NCBI GenBank assembly: GCA_020975725.1
Contig: QXJR01000029.1
Span: 62,001 to 126,000 of the forward strand
DNA: 64,000 nucleotides
Direction of reading: 5' to 3'
From: Picocystis sp. L7
Taxonomy: Eukaryota; Chlorophyta; Picocystophyceae; Picocystales; Picocystaceae
In this document: positions 10,253 through 18,897 of the stretch, piece after piece
How positions within the stretch are numbered: position 1 is the stretch's first letter
How the letters are laid out: each line of letters begins with the position of its first letter
Made by a program: the position numbers and the translations under genes
Notes under the pieces: model-generated
The model's input: only the letters and a program-made list of their open reading frames with translations
Database searches by the model: none
What the model was told of the DNA's origin: nothing

Positions 10253-13111
10253 ATGAAGGAGCGTGGTGTTGTACTAATTCTTGGCTGCTCTTTTGTTGTA
10301 GGAGGTTACTTCCACGGGGTTATTGCTTGGGTTGAGACGTTTGCTTCCTACCCTTCAACCATGCCAAAGCACCTTGGATTCAAGAAGTCACAAAGGAAGA
10401 GATATGTTGCTAGAGTCAATATAAGTAAAAGGCCCAAGAATGCGAGTCCGGCACTTCAAGGTGAAAAAAAGGACTTGGATGTGCCCGAAGGATCCACTCC
10501 AACACAATTGGTGGTTGATCACGAGAGTGATAGTCGAGATGAACATGTGGGTATTGAGCTTCTTGATGTGCAATTGGAGGATGACTTGACTGCATGGTCG
10601 CATCCACAACTTTTTTTTCAATCGTATCTCTCCACAAATGGTGTGGCGACAATATATAGAGGCATGGATGAGGTGGTGTTTGTCGTGGTGGGTTTGATGG
10701 GCAATCGTACAGTGTCGCCAATGGGAGTGTGTAGCTTGAAGAAAGTAGATGGTATGTTGATGAGCCATTGCAGTGTTGATGGTTGTCAGGGAAGCGATTG
10801 GGCACACATGGACATGGCAACCCGTGGTATCGGGAAATTGTGCTCTTGTGCCCAGAGCTTGATGCGCGTATTCCCTCGCATTCTTCACGTAGAGATTCCA
10901 TTCAAACGTGCGATGACAATGCTTAGTGATGGATTAGGAATAGATGAAGTAGAAGATATTGTGCATGACATGACATCTAGACCTTTGGGCAAGTCTACCA
11001 TCGACGAAGCACGTCTAGAGCAATGGAGAACGATGGCTGGCATTGCTTTCGAGTTTGAGCTAGAGGAGAATGGACTTGCATTCAAGGCAGTTTGTTGTGG
11101 GTTGAAAGAGAACGCACATGCTTGGGGACTAACAAGGCAATATGGGACACGTGGACAAGAGATCTGCTTGACTTGCAAGAGGCACACAAGCACATGTGTG
11201 CATGCAAAATGTGCTAGCCGTTGTTGCACAGACATCCTCCTAGATAACGGCGCATATGAACCAAACGATCCTGCGATGGATACACGAGCAAATGAAGTTG
11301 AACAATTTGCAAAGCTGGAGATGATTTTCAAAAGGAGACAACTTGGAAATTTTTTCTATTCAACACAAACGGAGGTCGCGATTGGTATGCACGAAATAAC
11401 AGAAGCAGTAAGTAGGGTTATGGCTGAAAGCATTCGCGAGCACCGCGAGACCCTGGCATTGAATATGGACAATTGCTTTGGAGAGGTTATGGACTCAACC
11501 GTTTGTTCAAGGTGCCAAACCTCATCCTTTGAGCCGAAAAATGATTTTCTAATTGTGAGCCAATACGGGATTGTGCAACTACAAGGAGCTCGGGTTTGTC
11601 CTACATGTGCTTGCGACCCGAGGGCTTGTGGCTTGTTTTTCGTTCCCAAGAGCAGTGCACGAGAGAGTGTCAGCTATCATCAGTACGTATATTTGGTGCG
11701 TGACCTAATGCTTTGCTGGAATTCCTTCTCGGAGACAAAACATTCGTTCATAAGCTTGTTGACAACGCTCGTGAGACAAGGTCAATACTCATCTCCTTCT
11801 GCAGGCCTGAACCCAAGGCTATTGATCAAGGCGTCAAGAGACAGCTTTCGCCAGGCTATGCGAGGTTTGATAGCATCCATTGACATAGACAAGTATTGCC
11901 CATTTGAATGCGTTTGCCAAGACGACAAGAATTGCAAAAGAATTCACATTGATGGGTTGGTTTTAGGCGTGAAAAGGCGGGCTGCAAGATTTGACCAACC
12001 ATGGTTGAATTGCAGAAACCCAACCTTCGTGAAGCCATTCACGCAAAATTACTTACACAAAAAGGCCAGAGATTTGCTATGGAAGCTTGCGACTGGTGGA
12101 CTTGAGCATCGAGATGTTTTGGAGTTGAGACTTCAATGTCCTTGGCAACTACAAATATTGCTCTTGGATGGGTGCCTTGTGGAGGATAAATTTCACCTTT
12201 GGCACCTAGTGAGGGACCTCAGAGAGTTAGGAATGGCCGTTGGATCGCATTACCCATTAAACTCGCTCATACCTCTAGATTGCCGCAAGATATTGGAGAA
12301 AATTTGTGCCATGGAGTCCATGTGCGAGGCCACGGATCCATTGGTTGCTAGAATTTTTTCAAGCAGTAGATTCTTGGGTATATCTATGCAATTTCTGATG
12401 AAGCTCACAGAAGAAGAGCAACTGTACCCCTTCTTAAAGTATTTGCTTCTGCGGGTAGAACGAAGCACAGTTGAAGAGCGTCTTGTTGAGACTGGAGAGG
12501 GTAGGTCTCATTCAACATACTTGGACTCTTTTGAGGGTACTTCAAACCTACACTTAATGACAAAGGTAGGAGCCATGGGGCCAAGAAAAAGATGGGTAAG
12601 ATCAGCGAGACAATATGGAAGAGATAGTGCGGTCGAACCAGAGAAAGAGCATGCAAGAAGCTTCAGCTTCACCCCTGGTCTCGTTTATTACCTTTGTGGA
12701 GGGTGTGAAAATGTTGTGGGGTTCCATGTCATCAACGAGAAGAATGCGGAGAGTACAATTGAGATTGTGGAGTACCTCTATGCCTTCTTCCAGCATGCAC
12801 CTGAAGAAATTGTGTATGACAATGGCAAGGAACTTGAGTTGGCAGCCAGCCTCCGTGAGCCGTCCTTTTTCGGGAGGACTCGCTACTATCAAGATCAAAT
12901 GCACCACAGAAATCATACGACTGCTCCTGAGCACTACAATTCCAAACACAACAAAAGCATCAATGGTCCTCTAAGTGAGCAATTCAATGCTTCTGTTCGG
13001 TGCCGGCAAAACAGCATGATGTTCAGCTCCCAAGTTGGATATGTTACCTTGATTTGCGCTCAAGCTCTGTATTGGAATGCCAAGAAGCAACAAAGGTTGA
13101 GGGAGCTCTGA
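10253..13111 (+). CDS. KDZ-like DDE transposase
   Basis: Presumed cut-and-paste transposase of the surrounding element; 952 aa from the ATG at 10253. Residues near the middle form a SWIM-like zinc motif, CLTCKRHTSTCVH (11165-11203), and several other CxC/CxxC pairs follow. A candidate RNase H-fold triad is Asp567 in HIDGLVLGVKRR, Asp856 in VYDNGKELEL and Glu909 in LSEQFNAS. Between the last two, REPSFFGRTRYYQDQMHHRNH matches the pattern REPxFF..T....D..H..NH that I associate with KDZ and HMGXB3-related transposases. The start is uncertain: intron-like signals end near 10302, and MPKHLGFKKSQRKR (ATG at 10361) is a plausible first coding methionine. The stop lies only 75 bp from the right inverted repeat. 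The frame is intact over its length. DDE transposase is likely; the exact superfamily is less certain. Confidence 0.78.
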   Translation: MKERGVVLILGCSFVVGGYFHGVIAWVETFASYPSTMPKHLGFKKSQRKRYVARVNISKRPKNASPALQGEKKDLDVPEGSTPTQLVVDHESDSRDEHVGIELLDVQLEDDLTAWSHPQLFFQSYLSTNGVATIYRGMDEVVFVVVGLMGNRTVSPMGVCSLKKVDGMLMSHCSVDGCQGSDWAHMDMATRGIGKLCSCAQSLMRVFPRILHVEIPFKRAMTMLSDGLGIDEVEDIVHDMTSRPLGKSTIDEARLEQWRTMAGIAFEFELEENGLAFKAVCCGLKENAHAWGLTRQYGTRGQEICLTCKRHTSTCVHAKCASRCCTDILLDNGAYEPNDPAMDTRANEVEQFAKLEMIFKRRQLGNFFYSTQTEVAIGMHEITEAVSRVMAESIREHRETLALNMDNCFGEVMDSTVCSRCQTSSFEPKNDFLIVSQYGIVQLQGARVCPTCACDPRACGLFFVPKSSARESVSYHQYVYLVRDLMLCWNSFSETKHSFISLLTTLVRQGQYSSPSAGLNPRLLIKASRDSFRQAMRGLIASIDIDKYCPFECVCQDDKNCKRIHIDGLVLGVKRRAARFDQPWLNCRNPTFVKPFTQNYLHKKARDLLWKLATGGLEHRDVLELRLQCPWQLQILLLDGCLVEDKFHLWHLVRDLRELGMAVGSHYPLNSLIPLDCRKILEKICAMESMCEATDPLVARIFSSSRFLGISMQFLMKLTEEEQLYPFLKYLLLRVERSTVEERLVETGEGRSHSTYLDSFEGTSNLHLMTKVGAMGPRKRWVRSARQYGRDSAVEPEKEHARSFSFTPGLVYYLCGGCENVVGFHVINEKNAESTIEIVEYLYAFFQHAPEEIVYDNGKELELAASLREPSFFGRTRYYQDQMHHRNHTTAPEHYNSKHNKSINGPLSEQFNASVRCRQNSMMFSSQVGYVTLICAQALYWNAKKQQRLREL

Positions 13112-13186
13112 TGGATCCCAAATTTCAATAGACATACCACCCATTTTAGAGTGTACCATATTGCAGTTTTCTCCATTGCCCAACCT

Positions 13187-13781
13187 ATGCATCATGTAAC
13201 CTGCCAGTTTTTTTTTCATCTGCAGTCCCAGGATGGGCTCTCCCCTCCCATCCTTCCATCACGTCAACACGTTTCGCGCGAGTCCCCCCCAGTCTACGTG
13301 ACCATTCTTCCTGATACTTTTGCGTGTCAGGAAGACTGGTGACGCACCCTTGTTTGCTTCGCCAGCCCCTCGTCCTCCTCGCAGTGTCGTCCAGGCAAGA
13401 TTCGACCACGTCGCGGCGTCGCGGCTCCCGTCCTCTTTTCCTCTCCACTTTTCTCCTTCCATTCCCTTCGCATCTGTTTCCACGCTTCGGATGTCGCGTT
13501 TCGACCTTCCTTGGCTCCGTCCCTGGTGCGCATGGACACGCGCTGCCACCGACGTTCGTCCTGCACGTCGTCCAGTCGCCTGGATGTCCCGGCTGTACGA
13601 TTGTGTGGGTTTGAGAGAGAGGAGAGACAGGGAGAGAAAGAGGGGGCCCATTTGCCCATCCGAAACGGGACCGGGGAGCAACGGGATCGATGTCCCATTT
13701 ACCCCTATCTGGGGAATGGTTCGCCCCACGATCCCTCATGCCAAGATGCTTCCAAACAGCACGAAAAAATGGACCAAGCCT
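13187..13781 (-). repeat. Right terminal inverted repeat (595 bp)
   Basis: Exact-length reverse complement of 3208-3802. A 222-codon plus-strand frame crossing it (13320-13988) is a by-product of its GC-rich composition. Confidence 0.95.
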
Positions 13782-13786
13782 AGTTG

Positions 13787-13794
13787 CTTCCCCC
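13787..13794. repeat. Right 8-bp target-site duplication of the KDZ-like transposon
   Basis: CTTCCCCC, matching 3195-3202 and separated from the inverted repeat by AGTTG. Confidence 0.75.
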
Positions 13795-14039
13795 TCCCCT
13801 CGGAAGACCGGCCAAAGACCGTCGGTCTTTGCGGTCCCTGGACGGTCCACGGAGGGGAAGGGGGGGGCAAAGGCGAGACCCGACTCGGGGATCCGAAGAC
13901 GGATGGGCCTGGCTGGGAGGAAGCATGGAAAGGGAGATGGGAGAGTGGCATCGTTCGATGGGGTGGATTCGGACAGGGACACGGATGAAGATCCGATGGC
14001 GATCGGTGCAACTCGCACCCCTTTCCCTTTCCCACCCTC
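13795..14039. other. Host sequence between two mobile elements, with a perfect hairpin
   Basis: 245 bp of GC-rich sequence left between the KDZ-like element and the Crypton pair. It contains a perfect 19-bp hairpin, CAAAGACCG-T-CGGTCTTTG (13813-13831), and ends in a pyrimidine run (CCCCTTTCCCTTTCCCACCC). With all insertions removed it lies about 180-430 bp upstream of the CUE-protein start, so it is probably that gene's promoter region. Confidence 0.55.
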
Positions 14040-14046
14040 CGGTTCC
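14040..14046. repeat. Crypton junction CGGTTCC, left
   Basis: First of three identical 7-bp sequences (14040-14046, 17959-17965, 21878-21884) at the borders and centre of the tandem Crypton pair. This is what site-specific integration of a circular element by a tyrosine recombinase would leave: one copy at each crossover. Confidence 0.8.
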
Positions 14047-14283
14047 TACACTGCGGGACGGGATCGTCCCGGGGAAAATCGGTCGAGATATCGATCCACC
14101 CCCTCCAGGGACCCGAGCTATCGATCGATCCGCCCCGAAAATCCCAAGGAGATACTGAGGGGTTCGGGGGGCGTCCCGGGGCCTATTGAGGGATCCGTCG
14201 TCTGAAAGACCATCGTCCCGTCCCTCGGAGGTGGGGTGAAAGTTAAGCAAAGCGGTCGAGTTTCAGGTGGAAAAACCGCGCGT

Positions 14284-14315
14284 CCGGGACGCCCCTCCGG
14301 GACGCCCGGGACGCC
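14284..14315. repeat. CCGGGACGCC iterons, copy A
   Basis: Three CCGGGACGCC boxes at 14284, 14297 and 14306, near the left end of the Crypton unit; the same array recurs at 18203-18234 in copy B. They resemble iterated protein-binding sites and are candidates for recombinase accessory sites. Confidence 0.7.
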
Positions 14316-14745
14316 GAATCAATTTTCATTTTGATTCACTCTCAAACGTCACACGAATCCATTTTGATTCCACGCAGGACGGAACCCGAACTTGAAACCG
14401 AAATGATTCCCCAATCGACCGCGAGGTTGACCCGGGCTCACGGTCTACTGCTTTCCAATGAAGCCACCTTTTTGACCTCGGACTGTGCAAGAACAGGGCC
14501 GAGGACACGATCGACGTCGCCTCCGACTTCGACACCGGAGGTGACGAAACCAGCAAGGAGAAGGGAGCGCCGTCCACGGAACGGACGCCACACAGACTCG
14601 AACCAGATGGAGAGATGGACGTTGATAGGGATAGGAATAGAAAAATCGCGTGCGGGCATGGAAGAAGAGATGGGTAAGGCACTCCCAATAAGAACGCATC
14701 TTGCCATCCAATCCACGTACGAAGTGCACGTGTAGAGTGACTCGT

Positions 14746-14901
14746 AGAGCCAAGCAATGGAAATCTGCAGGTGCACCTGCAACACCCAGCACTTTGGTGT
14801 GCTCGATCCTGCAGGTGCACCACCTGGAGAGCCAAGCAATGGAAATCTGCAGGTGCACCTGCAACACCCAGCACTTTGGAGTGCTCGATCCTGCAGGTGC
14901 A
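14746..14901. repeat. 82-bp tandem repeat with 16-bp palindromes, copy A
   Basis: Two direct units (14746-14827 and 14828-14901). Each contains the perfect palindrome TGCAGGTGCACCTGCA (14766-14781 and 14848-14863) and a half-site TGCAGGTGCA at its end. They lie just downstream of the RuvC-like gene. Plausible as regulatory or recombination-enhancer sites; function is not shown. Confidence 0.85.
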
Positions 14902-14978
14902 GCAAGTAGGACAAATTGTGGAGCTGAAATAGGCTAGGTGTGTATTGATACAATTTGTTACTCCTGCTACTGAACGAT

Positions 14979-15605
14979 CTATTTGGGATCCATGAATCCA
15001 TCTCGACAACAACATGCTATCATGTATGCATTTGCGATCCCAGTGCAACTTGAAGCTTGTTGAAGGTGTGACTGTAAACATACTTTAGCATAGTTGTAGA
15101 TGGCTGTTTTTCTATCTTTGCCCTTCAGTCCTCTCAAGCATGGGAAATTGGTTTGCCATGTTCTAGGGTGCACAACCTGCACAGTGGCTTCACGACACAC
15201 AGATGCAAAGGCTGTCTCCCAAATTCCCAAGCAGTAACCAATAGTCTTTGCTGCAACAACACCATTATTATAGACTGGGGCAGATTCAATGTGCACAATG
15301 ATTTGCTCAGCCGGAATACCATTAGTGAGGGATTGTATGTCACAGATCAGCCTATTGATATCAATCTTCTTCCTTTTCTTGCTGTTTGAGACGGAAGTGA
15401 AGGTGCGTGTAGGATACACGATTGGGTCCTTTCGTGTGTGATGAAGGGCGACCGAACCTCCTTTCAGGTCCGGGTCCACACCTACAAACAAGCAAGGTGT
15501 CATACGTTCAATCTTCTCGGGCCTACTACGTTTTGAAGGATAGGGGGAGTCGGTCAGGTGGACGCTGGACGAACCCTCAGAGACGGACACGACTTCGTGG
15601 TGCAT
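14979..15605 (-). CDS. RuvC/MOC1-like Holliday-junction resolvase-fold protein, copy A
   Basis: 208 aa from the ATG at 15605 (a second Met at 15503 directly precedes the domain). The domain opens with LFVGVDPDLKGGSVAL (Asp44), like the first strand of RuvC and of the plastid resolvase MOC1. It continues with IIVHIESAPV (Glu107), then a Gly/Trp-bearing helix (TIGYCLGIWETAFA), then VVHPRTWQ and KGKDRKTAIYNYAKV. These correspond to the WK..F and KD..R..A motifs of the family. The last acidic position, normally DAL or EAL, reads IANAYMIA here, so one metal ligand is changed. The stop is near the left side of the element. The divergent start region (320 bp between the two ATGs) is shared with the recombinase. 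Likely role: processing four-way junctions during insertion or excision of the element. The fold is likely; activity is unproven. Confidence 0.72.
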   Translation of the reverse strand: MHHEVVSVSEGSSSVHLTDSPYPSKRSRPEKIERMTPCLFVGVDPDLKGGSVALHHTRKDPIVYPTRTFTSVSNSKKRKKIDINRLICDIQSLTNGIPAEQIIVHIESAPVYNNGVVAAKTIGYCLGIWETAFASVCREATVQVVHPRTWQTNFPCLRGLKGKDRKTAIYNYAKVCLQSHLQQASSCTGIANAYMIACCCRDGFMDPK

Positions 15606-15924
15606 GTCGCTGAAGGACGATGGACCTTGCGAGGGCGGCGGTGCTGGTGAACGAGGGAAGAAGCAGGGCAACTTCAAAAGGTCGGGCTACGTTTCGTGTA
15701 CGTTTTGGGAGTCGTGCCTTGAGGGGACAAGGTCCAAGAAGTCGCTTCAAGGGGCGTGTGCATGTCGCTTCGTGCACGCTCCCCAGCTAGTCAAAATGCT
15801 TCGAAACGCACATCTTTGATTGGCTAGGGAGCGTGCATCGTGGACGGGGGCGGTCAAAAAGAGAAAGGGAACAAGAGGACACGCACGTGCTCGTGGCTGG
15901 GAAGGCGAGAGCCATCGAAGCGAC

Positions 15925-17862
15925 ATGGATGCCGGATGGCAGGCTGTCGACGCCTCATTCCGAGAAGTTGTCGATCCTTGGTTGGGTATCGTTGCCCTCT
16001 CAAAGGGCACCTTCCAAAAGTACAAGCCTTTCTGGATCCGCTTCAGCGAGTTCATTGCACGCGAAGTGCGAGGGGGCTTGCAAGCGGTAGAGTCGGAGGA
16101 GAAACTGATGCACTTGTGTGACAAATTTGTTGAAGAGGTGAAGAATGGAGGACGGAGGTACGGGAGCATGCGCACATGTTCCTCTGCTGTTAAGCACATC
16201 CCGCAAGCATATGCCAGGTTCAAAGGGAAAATTTGCAAGACTAGTAAGAGGAGCCCTGCAGTGAAGAGCATATTGAGGAAGTGTAGGAGGGAGCAAGCCG
16301 AGAGGCAGGACGATGGCACCATTGACATCGGGGGACAGTATACATCCTGCCTCACACGAGAAGAGAGGTTGGGCATAATCTCAAATCTAGATGAACGGCA
16401 TTGTATGGCATTCACAGTGTGCTTCCAAAGTCTCATGAGGGGAGATACCATGAGGAAGTGTAAGTTGTCTAGACTTGCATTGGATGAATATGAGTACAGT
16501 GGGCCAGACAAGCTTCCCATTCTATACTTTCACAGCCCCACAAAGGAATCAGAAGGTCAAAGCCGTCCGCATGCTGTGGGTCGCCATGTTGATGTGTGGA
16601 TGTGTGCAATGGGTGCAATCTTTCGATACCTTGTATGGAAGTACGACTTAAACGGAGATACATGGCCAGACTTCAAGACTCCTGGGCGCGTTTGGTACAA
16701 GGACAATCCGTTGTATGATGTAACCTTCGGAGGCATGACACTGGCGTTTAAACAGGTGTTCCTTTACCTTGGTATGTCCGTAGGAAAGGTGACCCATATG
16801 AGAAAGTATGGAGCGATGCATCTACAGAGGTTGCCATACACGGATGATTTGATGATTGAAAGTCTTGGGTATTGGTGCGATGGCCGAGGTCAATTGAACT
16901 CTAACATGCAAAATTCCTATTTGGATGTCAATCCCAAAGCCGTGGCCCATGCAGCTGAACATCCCGACTCACAGATGGTGTACCTTCCGAGACAACGTGT
17001 CACTCCATCAGACGATTTGTTGAACTTGATTTTTCCACAGTTGAAGACATCTAAAGAATTCTTGAAGAGCATTGCGAAGGATCCACGGACAAGGGACATC
17101 ACTGCAGAGAAGGTCATTGAGGTGCTGGGTTTTGCTCGAATTTGCTTTCTACAAGACGCAGCCGTGCTCATGCACAATGGGTTCAAGTGTGCAGCGTTTC
17201 ACCACCCCGTCTTCAAGCACAAGTCATGGACAGCTTTCCAGAAGAAAGTGGTGAAGAAGATAAGAGAATTCAACCAGGTTGCTTCGAAGGAAATCCAAGC
17301 CAATGCTGAAAAACTACGAGTTCGCAAGCTCTTGCCACATGTGGCCCAACAACTTACATGTGTGAACAACCAGCTCTCATGCATCACGCATACTTTAAAC
17401 GAGTTGAAGGATGGTACTCACGAAAGAAGAAATGTCACGGGGGTGGTCATTGAAGGCAGCTCGGTGCCCGATGGAGGAAGCAAGGACTGCCCACCTGCAC
17501 CAGTCAACACCAAAGGATTCACATCCTTGCAACATTTGTGGGAGCAACTCGCAGATGCAAGCCCTTCCTCCCCTTATTGCTCTTTCATGGAAGCGGAGGC
17601 ACGTGGGATAGAATGGAGGAGAGATTCTCCAACCTCGTCACGTAGGAGAAAGTTTTGGTTTAAGCTGAAGCGTCTACATGCTTGGGTCACAGGGGCTGTG
17701 GGCAAAGGGTGCTTCGCCACTGCCAAGGATGCCCTCGATTGCTTGGAGGGATGGAGAAAAAAGGAGAACATTGGTCTAGGCACGCTCCTCATGATGGTGG
17801 AGACCCAAAAAGTGCCGTCCCCGGCCGCTCTTGCGACACGAGGGGTGCCCACCGTTGTGTAA
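15925..17862 (+). CDS. Crypton-type tyrosine recombinase, copy A
   Basis: 645 aa from the ATG at 15925; the frame is open upstream to 15820 without an ATG. An N-terminal SAM-like, helix-rich DNA-binding region (SKGTFQKYKPFWIRFSEF) precedes the catalytic domain. Candidate catalytic residues are Arg172 in SLMRGDTMRKCK, His291 and Arg293 in KVTHMRKYGA (the HxxR box), and Tyr332 in QNSYLDVN, with GYWCDGRG between. This order fits the Crypton/Ndc10-GCR1 branch of tyrosine recombinases. The C-terminal 300 residues contain a Lys/Val-rich helical stretch and an FKLKRLHAWV segment that could bind DNA. It would cut and join at CGGTTCC sites to integrate a circular copy. It differs from copy B only by Ile at 16618-16620. 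Confidence 0.82.
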   Translation: MDAGWQAVDASFREVVDPWLGIVALSKGTFQKYKPFWIRFSEFIAREVRGGLQAVESEEKLMHLCDKFVEEVKNGGRRYGSMRTCSSAVKHIPQAYARFKGKICKTSKRSPAVKSILRKCRREQAERQDDGTIDIGGQYTSCLTREERLGIISNLDERHCMAFTVCFQSLMRGDTMRKCKLSRLALDEYEYSGPDKLPILYFHSPTKESEGQSRPHAVGRHVDVWMCAMGAIFRYLVWKYDLNGDTWPDFKTPGRVWYKDNPLYDVTFGGMTLAFKQVFLYLGMSVGKVTHMRKYGAMHLQRLPYTDDLMIESLGYWCDGRGQLNSNMQNSYLDVNPKAVAHAAEHPDSQMVYLPRQRVTPSDDLLNLIFPQLKTSKEFLKSIAKDPRTRDITAEKVIEVLGFARICFLQDAAVLMHNGFKCAAFHHPVFKHKSWTAFQKKVVKKIREFNQVASKEIQANAEKLRVRKLLPHVAQQLTCVNNQLSCITHTLNELKDGTHERRNVTGVVIEGSSVPDGGSKDCPPAPVNTKGFTSLQHLWEQLADASPSSPYCSFMEAEARGIEWRRDSPTSSRRRKFWFKLKRLHAWVTGAVGKGCFATAKDALDCLEGWRKKENIGLGTLLMMVETQKVPSPAALATRGVPTVV

Positions 17863-17958
17863 GCAGCCGTTCCCATCCCCCCCACCACAGAATATTCTCC
17901 CTCCCCGGTGTTCCTCCCTCGAACCCGGGCCCCGTCCCTCCGGGACACAGGAATCCCA

Positions 17959-17965
17959 CGGTTCC
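17959..17965. repeat. Crypton junction CGGTTCC, middle
   Basis: Junction between copies A and B; the end of A (CCCAC) runs straight into the start of B (GGTTCCTACAC). Confidence 0.85.
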
Positions 17966-18202
17966 TACACTGCGGGACGGGATCGTCCCGGGGAAAATCG
18001 GTCGAGATATCGATCCACCCCCTCCAGGGACCCGAGCTATCGATCGATCCGCCCCGAAAATCCCAAGGAGATACTGAGGGGTTCGGGGGGCGTCCCGGGG
18101 CCTATTGAGGGATCCGTCGTCTGAAAGACCATCGTCCCGTCCCTCGGAGGTGGGGTGAAAGTTAAGCAAAGCGGTCGAGTTTCAGGTGGAAAAACCGCGC
18201 GT

Positions 18203-18234
18203 CCGGGACGCCCCTCCGGGACGCCCGGGACGCC
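18203..18234. repeat. CCGGGACGCC iterons, copy B
   Basis: Same array as at 14284-14315. Confidence 0.7.
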
Positions 18235-18664
18235 GAATCAATTTTCATTTTGATTCACTCTCAAACGTCACACGAATCCATTTTGATTCCACGCAGGACG
18301 GAACCCGAACTTGAAACCGAAATGATTCCCCAATCGACCGCGAGGTTGACCCGGGCTCACGGTCTACTGCTTTCCAATGAAGCCACCTTTTTGACCTCGG
18401 ACTGTGCAAGAACAGGGCCGAGGACACGATCGACGTCGCCTCCGACTTCGACACCGGAGGTGACGAAACCAGCAAGGAGAAGGGAGCGCCGTCCACGGAA
18501 CGGACGCCACACAGACTCGAACCAGATGGAGAGATGGACGTTGATAGGGATAGGAATAGAAAAATCGCGTGCGGGCATGGAAGAAGAGATGGGTAAGGCA
18601 CTCCCAATAAGAACGCATCTTGCCATCCAATCCACGTACGAAGTGCACGTGTAGAGTGACTCGT

Positions 18665-18820
18665 AGAGCCAAGCAATGGAAATCTGCAGGTGCACCTGCA
18701 ACACCCAGCACTTTGGTGTGCTCGATCCTGCAGGTGCACCACCTGGAGAGCCAAGCAATGGAAATCTGCAGGTGCACCTGCAACACCCAGCACTTTGGAG
18801 TGCTCGATCCTGCAGGTGCA
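18665..18820. repeat. 82-bp tandem repeat with 16-bp palindromes, copy B
   Basis: Same array as at 14746-14901, with TGCAGGTGCACCTGCA in each unit. Confidence 0.85.
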
Positions 18821-18897
18821 GCAAGTAGGACAAATTGTGGAGCTGAAATAGGCTAGGTGTGTATTGATACAATTTGTTACTCCTGCTACTGAACGAT

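Larger units (their letters stand above)
3203..13786 (+). mobile_element. Large DNA transposon, KDZ (Kyakuja-Dileera-Zisupton)-like
   Basis: A 10,584-bp element is bounded by 8-bp direct repeats and 595-bp terminal inverted repeats (3208-3802 and 13187-13781) that pair without indels. The outermost 5 bp on each side do not match. It carries a DDE-type transposase gene close to the right end (10253-13111), an unrecognised minus-strand gene near the left end (3874-4794) and a 1.84-kb internal palindrome (7704-9544). The interior looks less GC-rich than the host genes. The apparently exact inverted repeats and intact transposase frame suggest recent activity. The family call rests on the transposase C-terminal motifs and the 8-bp duplication. 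A related HMGXB3/CxC5-CxC6 transposase family is the main alternative. Confidence 0.8.
14041..17959 (+). mobile_element. Crypton-like tyrosine-recombinase transposon, copy A
   Basis: A 3919-bp unit repeated head to tail at 17960-21878. It holds a RuvC/MOC1-like gene on the minus strand (14979-15605) and a tyrosine recombinase on the plus strand (15925-17862), transcribed divergently. It has no terminal inverted repeats and no ordinary target duplication; instead CGGTTCC sits at every junction, typical of recombinase-mediated insertion. The left end contains a GGGAC...GTCCC hairpin (about 14055-14070), and the right end contains GTCCC-TCC-GGGAC (about 17934-17946). The two copies differ at one base that I can see (16619 versus 20538, Ile versus Thr in the recombinase), so the pair is very young. 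Confidence 0.85.

Noticed and set aside
13320-13988. 222-codon frame crossing the right inverted repeat
   Set aside because: The same peptide appears in the left inverted repeat and changes where the repeat ends, so it is a by-product of the repeat.
14746-14901. CRISPR-like appearance of repeated palindromes
   Set aside because: Only two units with nearly identical intervening sequence and no spacers; a eukaryotic nuclear context.
14326-15081. 251-codon minus-strand frame in the Crypton
   Set aside because: It is read through the 82-bp tandem repeats and overlaps the RuvC-like gene in another phase; its Cys-rich look comes from the repeat.
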